Notes under the pieces: model-generated | Told to the model about the DNA's origin: nothing | Seen by the model: only the letters and a program-made list of their open reading frames with translations | Database searches by the model: none | Assembly (NCBI RefSeq): GCF_011250645.1 | Contig: NZ_JAANNO010000005.1 | Coordinates: 152,863 to 216,862, forward strand | DNA from: Motilibacter aurantiacus | Lineage (GTDB): Bacteria; Actinomycetota; Actinomycetes; Motilibacterales; Motilibacteraceae | Direction of reading: 5' to 3' | Length of the DNA stretch: 64,000 nucleotides | Shown here: piece by piece, positions 43,482-52,604 of the stretch | Layout of the letters: every line of letters begins with the position of its first letter | Position numbering within the stretch: position 1 is the stretch's first letter | Position numbers and translations under genes: made by a program

Positions 43482-44888
43482 GTGACCCGAGCGGCAACTT
43501 TGGGCGCGCTGCGCGCCACCGGACACGTCCACCGCACCGTCAAGGAAGAGCTCCGCGACAACCTCCTCGCGAGGATGCGCACCGGCACCACGCGGTTCCC
43601 CGGGATCGTCGGGTTCGACGAGACGGTCCTCCCCCAGCTGGAGCGGGCGCTGCTCGCCGGCCACGACCTCGTCCTGCTCGGCGAGCGCGGCCAGGGCAAG
43701 ACCCGGCTCATCCGCACCCTCGTCGAGCTGCTCGACGAGTGGACGCCGTTCATCGCGGGCTCCGAGCTCCGCGAGCACCCCTACCAGCCGATCACCGCGG
43801 CGTCCCAGCGCCTCGTCGCCGAGGCCGGCGAGGACACGCCGATCGAGTGGGCGCACCGCAGCGAGCGGTACGGCGAGAAGCTCGCCACCCCCGACACCAG
43901 TGTCGGCGACCTCATCGGCGACATCGACCCGGTGAAGGTGGCCGAGGGCCGGCGCCTCGGCGACCCCGAGACCGTTCACTACGGCCTCGTCCCGCGGACC
44001 AACCGCGGCATCTTCGCGGTGAACGAGCTGCCCGACCTCGCCGAGCGCATCCAGGTCGCGCTGCTCAACGTCCTCGAGGAGCGCGACATCCAGATCCGCG
44101 GCTACCAGCTGCGGCTGCCCCTGGACCTCCTGCTGGTCGCGAGCGCGAACCCCGAGGACTACACGAACCGCGGGCGCATCATCACCCCGCTCAAGGACCG
44201 CTTCGGCGCCGAGGTCCGCACGCACTACCCGCTGCGGCTCGAGGACGAGGTCGACCTCATCACGCAGGAGGCGGTGCTCGCCGCGCACCTGCCGGACCAC
44301 CTGGTCGAGGTCGTCGCCCGGTTCACCCGGCACGTGCGCGAGTCCCCGTCGGTCGACGCCCGCAGCGGCGTCTCGGCCCGGTTCGCCGTCGCCGCCGCCG
44401 AGACGGTCGCCTCCTCGGCCCTGCGCCGCTCCGCGCTCACGGGTGAGGCTCCGGCCGTCGCTCGGTTCTGCGACCTGCCGCCGGTCGTCGACACCCTGCT
44501 CGGCAAGGTCGAGTTCGAGGTGAGCGAGGAGGGCAACGAGCGGGAGGTCCTCCGCCACCTGCTGCGTCGCGCCACCGTCGAGGCGTTCCGCGGCCGGTTG
44601 GGGGCCAGCGACCTGCCGGCGCTGCTCGAGCGGTTCGACGAGGGGCTGGTCGTCGAGAGCGGAGACCTCGTGACGGGCGCCCGCCTCCTCGAGCAGGTCG
44701 GCCCGCTGCCGGGGCTCGGCCGCATCATGGAGCGGCTGGGCATGGACGACGCCGTGGACTCCCCCGCCTACGCCGCCAGCGCCCTGGAGTTCGCCCTCGA
44801 AGGGCTCTTCCTCAACCGCCGCATCAGCAAGGAAGAGGGCGCGGGGACCGCCGGCGAGCCGGGCACGCGCACCCTCTACGGGGCCTGA
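43482..44888 (+). CDS. MoxR/Mg-chelatase-like AAA+ ATPase
   Basis: The 468-residue ATPase has Walker A LLGERGQGKTRLIRTL, a Walker B-like GIFAVNELPDLAERIQ, sensor-type LLVASANPEDYTNRGRI and a C-terminal helical lid. It belongs with magnesium-chelatase I/MoxR proteins, which remodel partners through VWA-domain proteins. The VWA gene begins one base after its stop. The pair resembles mycobacterial Rv0958-Rv0959. No chlorophyll or cobalamin pathway gene is near, so a true chelatase role is unlikely. Confidence 0.85.
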   Translation: MTRAATLGALRATGHVHRTVKEELRDNLLARMRTGTTRFPGIVGFDETVLPQLERALLAGHDLVLLGERGQGKTRLIRTLVELLDEWTPFIAGSELREHPYQPITAASQRLVAEAGEDTPIEWAHRSERYGEKLATPDTSVGDLIGDIDPVKVAEGRRLGDPETVHYGLVPRTNRGIFAVNELPDLAERIQVALLNVLEERDIQIRGYQLRLPLDLLLVASANPEDYTNRGRIITPLKDRFGAEVRTHYPLRLEDEVDLITQEAVLAAHLPDHLVEVVARFTRHVRESPSVDARSGVSARFAVAAAETVASSALRRSALTGEAPAVARFCDLPPVVDTLLGKVEFEVSEEGNEREVLRHLLRRATVEAFRGRLGASDLPALLERFDEGLVVESGDLVTGARLLEQVGPLPGLGRIMERLGMDDAVDSPAYAASALEFALEGLFLNRRISKEEGAGTAGEPGTRTLYGA

Positions 44889-44889
44889 G

Positions 44890-46848
44890 ATGGCGTACCG
44901 CTACGGCTCCTACGCCGACGGGCCGGACCCGCTCGCCCCGCCGTACGACGTCCGCCGGGCACTCGACGCGCTGGGCGACGACGTGCTGCAGGGCTCGTCG
45001 CTGCGGGACGCGCTGCGCGAGATGATGCGGCGCGGCATGGACGGCCGGCGCGGCCTGGACGACCTGCTTCGGCGGGCACGCCAGCAGCGCAGGGCGGCCC
45101 GCCGCAGCGGCCGGCTCGACGGCACGCTGGAGGAGGTACGCCGGCTGCTGGACGAGGCGCTCGGCCAGGAGCGGGCGGCGCTCTTCCCCGACCCCTCGGA
45201 CGACGCCCGCTTCCGGGAGGCGCAGCTCGACGCGCTGCCCCCGGAGGCCGCACGGGCCCTGCGCGAGCTGACCGACTACGACTGGCGGTCCCCGCAGGCC
45301 CGGCAGACGTACGACGAGATCCAGGGCCTGCTGCGCCGGGAGGTGCTGGACTCGCAGTTCCGTGGGATGAAGCAGGCTTTGGAGAACCCCGATTCCGGAG
45401 CCATGCAGCAGGTCAAGGACATGCTGTCGGACCTGAACCGGATGCTGGCCAAGGACGCGCGAGGAGAGGACACGCGGTCCGACTTCCAGCAGTTCATGGA
45501 CAAGCACGGGGAGTACTTCCCCGAGCAGCCGGAGAGCCTGGAGGAGCTGGTCGACGCGCTCGCCCGCCGGGCCGCGGCGGCCGAGCGCCTGCTCAACTCG
45601 ATGTCCCGGGAGCAGCGCGCCGAGCTCGCCTCCCTCGTCGAGCAGACGCTCGGGGACCTCGACCTGCAGAGCCAGATGGCCCAGTTGCAGGGGCACCTGC
45701 GCGGTCGTCGGCCGGACCTGGACTGGCAGGGCCGCCAGCGGATGGACGGCGACCGGGGGCTCGGGATGGGCGACGCCACCAGCGCCCTCGAGGAGCTGGC
45801 CGACCTCGACGAGCTGGAGGCGGCGCTCGCGCAGGACTACCCGGGCGCAAGCCTGGAGGACATCGACGAGGAGGCGGTGCGCCGCGCCCTCGGGCGCAGG
45901 GCGGTGGACGACCTCGAAGCGCTGCGACGGCTCGAGCGGGAGCTGGAGCAGCAGGGCTACCTCTCGCGCACGGCGGGCCGGCTCGAGCTCACGCCCAAGG
46001 CGGTCCGCCGGCTCGGGCAGACGGCGCTGCGCCGGGTGTTCAACGACCTGGCCGCTCCCGGCCGCGGGACCCACGACGTCCACGACGCCGGGGCCGCGGG
46101 GGAGCCGACCGGTGCGAGCCGGCAGTGGGAGTTCGGGGACGAGCAGCCGATCGACGTGGTGCGGACGCTGACCAACGCCGTACGCCGTGGCGGCGCGCAG
46201 GACGGCCGGGTCCGGGTGCAGGTCGAGGACTTCGAGATCGTCGAGACCGAGCGGCGGTCGGCGGCCGCGGTCTGCCTGCTCGTCGACCTGTCGTACTCGA
46301 TGGTGCTGCGCGACACCTGGGGGCCGGCCAAGCAGACCGCGCTCGCGCTGCACGCCCTCGTGTCCGGGCAGTACCCCCAGGACGCGGTCCAGATCATCGG
46401 CTTCTCGTCCTACGCCCGCGTCCTGCAGCCGGGCGAGCTCGCCGGGCTCGAGGCCGACATGGTGCAGGGCACGAACCTGCAGCACGCCCTCATGCTCGCG
46501 AGCCGTTTCCTGGACAAGCACAAGAGCGCCGAGCCGGTCGTGCTCGTCGTGACCGACGGCGAGCCGACCGCGCACCTGCTGCCCGACGGCAGGCCGTACT
46601 TCGCCTGGCCCCCGGAGCACGAGACGATCACCGCCACCGTCGCGGAGGTGGACCGCTTGACGCGGCGCGGCGCTGCGCTGAACGTCTTCCTGCTCGACGA
46701 CGACCCGCGGCTGGTCGACTTCGTGCGCGAGGTCGTGCGCCGCAACGGCGGCAGGATGCTCCAGCCGTCCGCCGACCGGCTGGGGGCGTACGTCGTCAGC
46801 GACTACCTGCGCATGCGCCGGGGGCGCGGGGCGCGCCGGGCCTCCTGA
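44890..46848 (+). CDS. VWA-domain protein, partner of the AAA+ ATPase
   Basis: The 652-residue protein has a long charged helical N-terminal part and a C-terminal von Willebrand A domain from about residue 455. The metal site is intact (VCLLVDLSYSMVLRD, DxSxS motif), and VLVVTDGEPTAHL follows. It is soluble, without a signal peptide. MoxR-VWA pairs act as chaperone-like machines that insert cofactors or stabilise complexes. Its target is unknown. Confidence 0.85.
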   Translation: MAYRYGSYADGPDPLAPPYDVRRALDALGDDVLQGSSLRDALREMMRRGMDGRRGLDDLLRRARQQRRAARRSGRLDGTLEEVRRLLDEALGQERAALFPDPSDDARFREAQLDALPPEAARALRELTDYDWRSPQARQTYDEIQGLLRREVLDSQFRGMKQALENPDSGAMQQVKDMLSDLNRMLAKDARGEDTRSDFQQFMDKHGEYFPEQPESLEELVDALARRAAAAERLLNSMSREQRAELASLVEQTLGDLDLQSQMAQLQGHLRGRRPDLDWQGRQRMDGDRGLGMGDATSALEELADLDELEAALAQDYPGASLEDIDEEAVRRALGRRAVDDLEALRRLERELEQQGYLSRTAGRLELTPKAVRRLGQTALRRVFNDLAAPGRGTHDVHDAGAAGEPTGASRQWEFGDEQPIDVVRTLTNAVRRGGAQDGRVRVQVEDFEIVETERRSAAAVCLLVDLSYSMVLRDTWGPAKQTALALHALVSGQYPQDAVQIIGFSSYARVLQPGELAGLEADMVQGTNLQHALMLASRFLDKHKSAEPVVLVVTDGEPTAHLLPDGRPYFAWPPEHETITATVAEVDRLTRRGAALNVFLLDDDPRLVDFVREVVRRNGGRMLQPSADRLGAYVVSDYLRMRRGRGARRAS

Positions 46849-46852
46849 GCCG

Positions 46853-48046
46853 TCATCCGGCACGCCGGCCGTAGACCAGCCGGCGCAGCGCAGCCTCGGC
46901 CGGGCCGGGCCTCCCGGCCCGGTCGAGGGCGTACGCGATGCCGACCGTCGCGGCCCACACCAGCACCGCGACGGCTGCGGCGCGCGCCCCGTGCAGGCCG
47001 TCGCCGAGGCCGAGGCCCCAGGCCGCCAGCAGCGGCGCGAACAGGACGGACTGGAGCAGGTAGCACGTGAGCGAGCGGCTGCCCGTCGCCGTCAGGGCGC
47101 GCCGCACCCGGGCCGGCGCGACGCCCTCCCGGCGGGTCGACCAGTGCGCCAGGGCCGCGACGTACCCGATGCCCGCGAGGACGCCGGTGGCGTCGTGCAC
47201 CGTCTCCATCGCGGCGTAGGCCGCGCCCGGCTCGACGTCGACGACCCCCGCGACCGCGAGGGCCGCCGGCAGGCCTCCCAGGACGCCCGCACCCACGCCG
47301 CCGACGGCGAGCCGGCGCAGGAGCGGCAGGTGCTCGGCGGGCCGGTCGAGCAGGCCCCGGCGGGCAGCAAGCACGCCGACGAGCATGAGGGGCAGCATCA
47401 CGGGGGCCACCGGCGTGACGGCGAGCGAGACCGCCCAGAAGCCGAGGCGCTCGGGGACGGAGGCCAGGTATCCGGGCGTCGGGCCGAGGACGTCACCCAC
47501 GGCAAGCAGGCCGCTGCCCCCGCCGAGCAGCAGGGCGCAGAACGCCGCGGTCGCCACCGCCCAGCGCACCAGCACCCGACGGCGACGGAACATCAGGTAC
47601 GGCAGCAGCAGCCCGGTGAGCCCGTAGACGCCGAGCACGTCGCCCTCGAAGAGCAGGGCCGCGTGGACGCCGCCGAAGGCGACCAGCCAGAGCTGCCGTC
47701 GGCGCAGGACGGCCCGCGCCTCACCGCGTGAGGCCCCCGCTTGCTGCTGACGGCGCACGATGTGCCAGGCGCCGTAGCCCACGAGCAGGGCGAACGCGGG
47801 GTAGGACCGCTGGTCGACGAGGAGCACCGTGAGAAGGTCGACGGCCCGGTCGAGCCTGTCCCCGCCCTGCAGGCGGCCGCCCAGGCCCGTCTCGCCGCCG
47901 TAGGCGTAGACGGCGACGTTGGCCAGCGCGATGAAGAGCAGCAGCCCGCCACGCGCCAGGTCGGGCGCGGTCGAGCGGCCCACCCTTCCCAGCGGCCCGG
48001 CAGGCGCCACCGCTCGCACCGCTCGGCCCCCCTCCTGCGGGGGCAC
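46853..48046 (-). CDS. DUF418-family membrane protein
   Basis: This 397-residue polytopic protein has about ten helices and the DUF418 pattern: GGLLLFIALANVAVY near the start, VDQRSYPAFALLVGYG, FEGDVLGVYGLTGLLLPYL and the C-terminal TGSRSLTCYLLQSVLFAPL. Function unknown; relatives are acyltransferase-like. The GTG start at 48046 is tentative because several GTG codons follow in frame. It converges on the VWA gene with a 4-nt gap. Confidence 0.8.
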   Translation of the reverse strand: MPPQEGGRAVRAVAPAGPLGRVGRSTAPDLARGGLLLFIALANVAVYAYGGETGLGGRLQGGDRLDRAVDLLTVLLVDQRSYPAFALLVGYGAWHIVRRQQQAGASRGEARAVLRRRQLWLVAFGGVHAALLFEGDVLGVYGLTGLLLPYLMFRRRRVLVRWAVATAAFCALLLGGGSGLLAVGDVLGPTPGYLASVPERLGFWAVSLAVTPVAPVMLPLMLVGVLAARRGLLDRPAEHLPLLRRLAVGGVGAGVLGGLPAALAVAGVVDVEPGAAYAAMETVHDATGVLAGIGYVAALAHWSTRREGVAPARVRRALTATGSRSLTCYLLQSVLFAPLLAAWGLGLGDGLHGARAAAVAVLVWAATVGIAYALDRAGRPGPAEAALRRLVYGRRAG

Positions 48047-48083
48047 TCCCCCCGGCTCCGGGGCCGAGGCTAGCCGCAGACGA

Positions 48084-48863
48084 TCATGAGCGGAGCTGTT
48101 CGCGCTCGCAGGCGTAGCAGTCGCGCCCGTCCAGCGCCCAGGCCCGCACCTGCCCGCCGCAGCCCCGGCACGCCTGCTGCTTGTAGACGTAGCGGGCCTG
48201 CTCGGGCGGGGTGTCGTCGGGTGCGTCGTCGACGGTGAGGATCGACCCTACCCGCACGCCGCGGGCCATCAGGGAGCGCAGGTCCTCCCACATCGCGGCG
48301 TACGTCTCCGCGGGCACCTCGCGTGCCGGTGTCCGCGGGTCCAGCCGGTGCCGGTAGAGCACCTCGGCGCGGTACACGTTGCCCACGCCGGCGATCGCCG
48401 CCTGGTCCAGCAGCGCGGCGCCGACCGACCTCGGGTGCGCGAGCAGCCGGCGTACGGCTTCGTCCCCGTCCGCCTCCGGGCGCAGCGGGTCCGGCCCGAG
48501 GCCCGAGAGCAGCCGGGCCACGGCCGCGTCGTCCAGCAGGGTGCAGGACATGGGGGCGATGAGGTCGTACGCCGCCCGCTCCCCGGCCAGGCGCAGCCGC
48601 GTCCCCTTGCGCGGCTCGGCGCGGGGGTCGTCGTAGCGCAGGAAGAGCCCGCGCAGCCCGAGGTGGACGTGGACGGTGCCGCCGGCGGTGAAGGCGAGCA
48701 GCAGGTTCTTGCCGTACGCCTCGGAGCTCTCCAGTGTCGTGCCGTCGAGCAGCGCCGCTTCCGCCGCGAACTTCCCCTGCGGGCTCGAGGCCTGCAGCCG
48801 CTCGCTGACGAGGTCGGCGCGCAGCGCGTCGGCATAGCGGTGCAGGGAGTGTCCTTCGGGCAT
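48084..48863 (-). CDS. nei: Nei/Fpg-family DNA glycosylase
   Basis: The 259-residue enzyme begins MPEGHSLHR, with the catalytic N-terminal Pro-Glu of the Fpg/Nei family. It also has the H2TH region (IAGVGNVYRAEVLY) and a C-terminal zinc finger (CRGCGG...CYACER). It excises oxidised bases and nicks the strand. The PEGH start is typical of the actinobacterial Nei2 group. The initiator Met is fixed by the catalytic Pro. Confidence 0.92.
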   Translation of the reverse strand: MPEGHSLHRYADALRADLVSERLQASSPQGKFAAEAALLDGTTLESSEAYGKNLLLAFTAGGTVHVHLGLRGLFLRYDDPRAEPRKGTRLRLAGERAAYDLIAPMSCTLLDDAAVARLLSGLGPDPLRPEADGDEAVRRLLAHPRSVGAALLDQAAIAGVGNVYRAEVLYRHRLDPRTPAREVPAETYAAMWEDLRSLMARGVRVGSILTVDDAPDDTPPEQARYVYKQQACRGCGGQVRAWALDGRDCYACEREQLRS

Positions 48864-48901
48864 GGCCCTCCCCTACCCCGCGGCGGGCCCTGCGCGCGCC
48901 C

Positions 48902-50371
48902 TCACCCGGCCCTGTCCCCCACGACCGTCGCGCCCGCGACGAGCGCCGCCTCGGGGTGCTCCGCCTCGGCCCGGGAGACCGTGCGCCGGGCGCGCGGGAC
49001 CAGCAGCGCCGCCAGCGCGGCGAGCGCCGCGGCCCCGGCCAGCGCGGCGAAGCCCCACGTGTAGCCCGACTCGGCGGGAAGCCCCTCTGACGAGGCGCCC
49101 GCCGTCACGATGCCGGACATGACGGCCGCGCCCACGGACCCGCCGATCGTGCGGATGTTGGCGTTCATGCCGCTCGCGACCCCCGTCTGCTCCGGCGGGA
49201 CCGCGTCCACGATGAGGGCGGACATCGCGGAGAAGGCGAGGCCGAAGCCGACGCCGAGGACGGCGGTCGCGAGGCAGAGCTGCCAGACCGTGTCGTGGGC
49301 GAAGGCCATGAGCAGGAACGGCACGACGGCGACGCAGGAGCCCGCGAGGACGACCGCCTTGGCTCCGTGGCGCGCGACCAGCCGGCCGGACGCGAGCCCG
49401 GCGGCGAACATCGTGACGCTCCACGGCAGCAGGATCAGCCCGGACTCGGTGATGCTCGAGCCGAAGCCGTAGCCCGCGCTCGCCGGGGTCTGCAGGAACT
49501 GCGGGAGGAAGCCGAAGGTCGCGTACATCCCCACCCCGATCAGCAGTGCGACGAGGTTGGTGGTCCAGACCGCGGGCAGCCGCATCATCGCCAGGTCGAT
49601 GAGCGGCGCGTCCGACCGCTGCTCGGCGGCCGCCCAGGCGACGGCCAGCGCCACGGCGGCGGCCAGCAGGCCGAGCACGCGCACCGAGCCCCAGCCCCAG
49701 GTGTGCCCCTGGCTGACCGGGAGGAGCAGGCAGACCAGCCAGGCCGACAGCAGGGCGGCCGGGAGCACGCTCACCCGTCCCGGGGTGCGGACCGGCGACG
49801 CGGGCACCAGCGCGTAGGTCGCGAGGGCGGCGAGGGACACGATGATCAGCGGGAACCAGAAGAGCCAGTGGTAGTCGAGCGCCGAGACGATCGGGCCGGC
49901 CAGCACGATGCCGAGGCCGCCGCCGACCGCCATCAGCGCCGCCAGCGCGCCCACGGCGCCGGCCACCCTCTCCCGGGGGAACTCGTCGCGCACGATGCCG
50001 AACGCCAGTGGCAGCACGCCCCCGCCGATGCCCTGGACCACCCGCGCCGCGATCAGCACGCGCACATCGGTGGCGAGCGCGGCGAGCAGAGACCCGGCCC
50101 CGAGCGCGGAGAGCGTGACGAGGAGCATGCGCTCCTTGCCGACCGCGTCCCCGATGCGGCCCACGATGGGGGTGAAGATCGACGCCGAGAGCAGGTAGGC
50201 GGTCAGCACCCAGGTGGCGGTCGCCTGGTCGGTGCCGAGGTCGTGCTGGATCGTGGCGAGGACGGGCGTCACGAGCGACTGCAGGAGCGCGAACGCGGCG
50301 ACCGCCGCGGCCAGGACGGCGAAGGTCACCCGGTGGTCGGCAGGCGCTGTGCGCTCGTTCGGATCGTGCAT
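48902..50371 (-). CDS. EmrB/QacA-type MFS exporter
   Basis: The 489-residue protein has about 14 helices: ATIQHDLGTDQATATWVLTA, GRIGDAVGKERMLLV and IAARVVQGIGGGVLPLAFG mark the DHA2 family. It probably exports antimicrobials. The ATG has GGAGGAG upstream. Its promoter (TTGCGA-N18-TAGGCT) is overlain by the paired operator between this gene and the divergent MFS gene. No regulator gene adjoins it. Confidence 0.9.
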   Translation of the reverse strand: MHDPNERTAPADHRVTFAVLAAAVAAFALLQSLVTPVLATIQHDLGTDQATATWVLTAYLLSASIFTPIVGRIGDAVGKERMLLVTLSALGAGSLLAALATDVRVLIAARVVQGIGGGVLPLAFGIVRDEFPRERVAGAVGALAALMAVGGGLGIVLAGPIVSALDYHWLFWFPLIIVSLAALATYALVPASPVRTPGRVSVLPAALLSAWLVCLLLPVSQGHTWGWGSVRVLGLLAAAVALAVAWAAAEQRSDAPLIDLAMMRLPAVWTTNLVALLIGVGMYATFGFLPQFLQTPASAGYGFGSSITESGLILLPWSVTMFAAGLASGRLVARHGAKAVVLAGSCVAVVPFLLMAFAHDTVWQLCLATAVLGVGFGLAFSAMSALIVDAVPPEQTGVASGMNANIRTIGGSVGAAVMSGIVTAGASSEGLPAESGYTWGFAALAGAAALAALAALLVPRARRTVSRAEAEHPEAALVAGATVVGDRAG

Positions 50372-50401
50372 CGTTCCGCTCCTCCACCGTGCGGTTGATC
50401 T

Positions 50402-50455
50402 GGAGGTACCTCCACTTGAGCGACCAGCCTAAGTGGAGACTCCTCCGGCTCGCAA
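50402..50455 (-). promoter_or_regulatory. Paired operator within an exporter promoter
   Basis: The 16-mer AAGTGGAGnnnCCTCC occurs twice in opposite orientation: minus strand at 50402-50417 and plus strand at 50431-50446, 13 nt apart. The minus-strand promoter TTGCGA (50450-50455) and TAGGCT (50426-50431) is embedded between and inside the copies. This fits a TetR- or MarR-type repressor binding as two dimers. Confidence 0.65.
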
Positions 50456-50514
50456 CGGGGTTTTCCTGCCCCGGCCGGCCCCGCCGCCGGGCGGGCCGAC
50501 CCGTCCCGCGCGGA

Positions 50515-50520
50515 TAGGGT
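50515..50520 (+). promoter_or_regulatory. -10 box of a leaderless promoter
   Basis: TAGGGT lies exactly 7 nt before the GTG at 50528. The -35 region is weak. Confidence 0.5.
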
Positions 50521-50527
50521 CGCGGCC

Positions 50528-51733
50528 GTGCGACGACTGTTCGGCGGGCTGCCACCCGAGGTGATGGTGCTCTCGGCCGTGGCGTTCGCGGTGGCCCTGG
50601 GCTTCGGCGTGCTCGCGCCCGTCATCCCGCTCTTCGCCGAGAGCTTCGGGGTGGGAGCCGCGGCGTCGGGTGCGGTCATCAGCGCGTTCGCGCTGACCCG
50701 GCTGGCCTTCGCGCTGTCGGGCGGGCGGCTCGTGGACCGGTTCGGCGAGCGGTCGATCCTCGCCCTCGGCGTGGGCATCGTCGCCGTCTCCAGCGCGGTG
50801 GCCGGCCTCTCCCAGACGTACGCCCAGTTGGTCGCCCTGCGCGGCATCGGTGGCGTCGGGTCGGCGATGTTCACCGTGTCCTCGATGAGCCTGCTGCTGC
50901 GCGTCGTCCCGGACGACCTGCGCGGACGGGCTGCCGGCCTCTACCAGGGCGGCTTCATCCTCGGCGGCATCAGCGGCCCGGCGCTCGCCGGCCCCTTCAG
51001 CGCCTGGTCACTGCGGGCGCCGTTCTTCTTCTACGCCGGCACGCTCGCGGTCGCCGGCGGCATCGCGGTCGCCTACCTCAGCCACGTCAGCCTCCGCGAG
51101 CGGTCGGGGGCGGCGCCCGCCGAGGCGACGCGCATGCGCGTGGGGGACGCCCTGCGCAACCGCGCCTACAGCACGGCCCTGTTCGCCAACTTCGCCACCG
51201 GGTGGGTGGCCTTCGGCGTGCGCGCGTCGCTGATCCCGCTCTTCGTCACCGAGGGCCTGGACAAGGGCCTCGGCGTGGCCAGCATCGGCTTCACGATCTC
51301 CGCCGCCGTCCAGGCGCTGCTCCTGCTGCCCGCGGGCCGCCTGGCGGACCAGCGCGGGCGCAGGCTCACCCTGAGCCTGGGCATGGCCCTCAGCACGGTC
51401 AGCCTGCTGCTGCTCACCTTCGAGGAGACCGTGCCCGGCTTCTTCGTGGCGATGGCCTTCTTCGGGGCCGGGTTCGGCCTGGTCTCCCCCGCATCCGGCG
51501 CCGTGGTCGGGGACATCGTGCGCGGGCGTGGAGGCAGCGTGGTCGCGGCGTACCAGATGGCCGCCGACGTGGGCTCGATCACCGGCCCCCTGCTGGCGGG
51601 GTGGCTCGTGGACGAGGTGTCGTACCCGGCGGCCTTCGGGACGGCGGCGATCATCGTGGCGATCAGCGCCTTGCTCGCCACCACCTTGCCCGAGACCCGC
51701 CGCTCCGCCCGGCCCTCCGCGCCCGCCCCGTAG
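50528..51733 (+). CDS. MFS transporter, DHA1-like
   Basis: The 401-residue protein has about 12 helices. It shows LAPVIPLFAESFGVGAAASG, RLVDRFGERSILALG (loop 2-3 motif) and LRGIGGVGSAMFTVS. The family exports drugs or metabolites. The GTG is preceded by a leaderless -10 box. It diverges from the EmrB-type exporter, and both could respond to the shared operator region. Confidence 0.88.
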   Translation: MRRLFGGLPPEVMVLSAVAFAVALGFGVLAPVIPLFAESFGVGAAASGAVISAFALTRLAFALSGGRLVDRFGERSILALGVGIVAVSSAVAGLSQTYAQLVALRGIGGVGSAMFTVSSMSLLLRVVPDDLRGRAAGLYQGGFILGGISGPALAGPFSAWSLRAPFFFYAGTLAVAGGIAVAYLSHVSLRERSGAAPAEATRMRVGDALRNRAYSTALFANFATGWVAFGVRASLIPLFVTEGLDKGLGVASIGFTISAAVQALLLLPAGRLADQRGRRLTLSLGMALSTVSLLLLTFEETVPGFFVAMAFFGAGFGLVSPASGAVVGDIVRGRGGSVVAAYQMAADVGSITGPLLAGWLVDEVSYPAAFGTAAIIVAISALLATTLPETRRSARPSAPAP

Positions 51734-51740
51734 GCCGGTC

Positions 51741-51765
51741 GGCGGGCCCCGGGGCGGGGCCCGCC
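51741..51765. terminator. Bidirectional terminator
   Basis: GGCGGGCCCC pairs with GGGGCCCGCC around a 5-nt loop, between the converging MFS and fasciclin genes. Confidence 0.65.
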
Positions 51766-51779
51766 GCTGCCGGCCGCCG

Positions 51780-52484
51780 TCAGCTGGTCGGCATCAGGAC
51801 CGAGTCGATGAGGTAGACGGTCGCGTTGGCGGTCTGCACGCCGCCGCAGATCACGTTCGCGTCGTTGACCTTGAGCGAGTCGCCGCTACCGGTCACGTCC
51901 ACGTCGTCGCCCTCGACCGTCGTCTGCATGCCGACGACCTGCTCGGGAGACAGCTGCCCGGGAACCACGTGGTACGTGAGGATCTGCGTGAGCAGGGCGT
52001 CGTCGGTCTTCAGCGTCTCGAGGGTCTTCGCGTCGATCTTCGCGAAGGCCTCGTCGACCGGGGCGAACACCGTGAACTCACCGCCGTTGAGCGTGTCCAC
52101 GAGGTCGACCTTCGGGTTGAGCTTGCCCGACACCGCGGAGACGAGCGTCTTGAGCAGCGGGTTGTTGGAGGCAGCGGTCGCCACCGGGTCCTGGGCCATG
52201 CCCTCGACAGACCCGGCCCCGCTCGGCACGGCGGCCGCGTAGTCCGCGCAGCCCGGCCCGACCGGGCCGGACGCGGTGCCCGTGCCGCCCGTCCCCATGG
52301 ACGCCTCCATCGAGGGGGTCGCCGACGGCGTCATCGGCATCGTCGGCATCGTCGAGGACATGCCGGCCTCGCCGGTGGTGCTCGCTGCGGTGTCGTCACC
52401 GTCGTCGCCGCAGGCGGTCAACCCCAGCGTCAGGGCGGCGAGGACACCGGCGACGGCGAGCGGCTTGCGGGTCGCGAGATTCAT
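51780..52484 (-). CDS. Fasciclin-domain lipoprotein (MPT70/83-like)
   Basis: A lipoprotein signal ([16 protein letters not shown]) precedes a Met/Thr/Ser/Pro-rich linker (about residues 40-75) and one fasciclin domain: [35 protein letters not shown] and [13 protein letters not shown]. The 234-residue protein is surface-anchored and resembles mycobacterial MPT70/MPT83. It lies 120 nt downstream of the molybdenum oxidoreductase gene on the same strand. The Met-rich linker ([12 protein letters not shown]) could bind Cu(I), though this is speculation. Confidence 0.88.
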   Translation of the reverse strand: MNLATRKPLAVAGVLAALTLGLTACGDDGDDTAASTTGEAGMSSTMPTMPMTPSATPSMEASMGTGGTGTASGPVGPGCADYAAAVPSGAGSVEGMAQDPVATAASNNPLLKTLVSAVSGKLNPKVDLVDTLNGGEFTVFAPVDEAFAKIDAKTLETLKTDDALLTQILTYHVVPGQLSPEQVVGMQTTVEGDDVDVTGSGDSLKVNDANVICGGVQTANATVYLIDSVLMPTS

Positions 52485-52604
52485 GATCTGCCTTTCTGTT
52501 GTTGTGCGAGTTGCACAGGGGCATGACTGAGCTGGCTGTCGCCCTCCCGAAGGCAGGGCTCAGCTGTTGACGTCGTGACGGCCTCGGCAGCGGCCGCAGC
52601 GGGG

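Noticed and set aside
41472-44558. Long minus-strand open frame (1028 codons) opposite the MarR, MFS and AAA+ genes
   Set aside because: It covers three convincing plus-strand genes and has only low-complexity charged sequence.
43482-46848. Magnesium or cobalt chelatase complex
   Set aside because: The AAA+/VWA pair resembles chelatase subunits, but no large catalytic subunit or tetrapyrrole gene is nearby, so a MoxR-type role is more likely.
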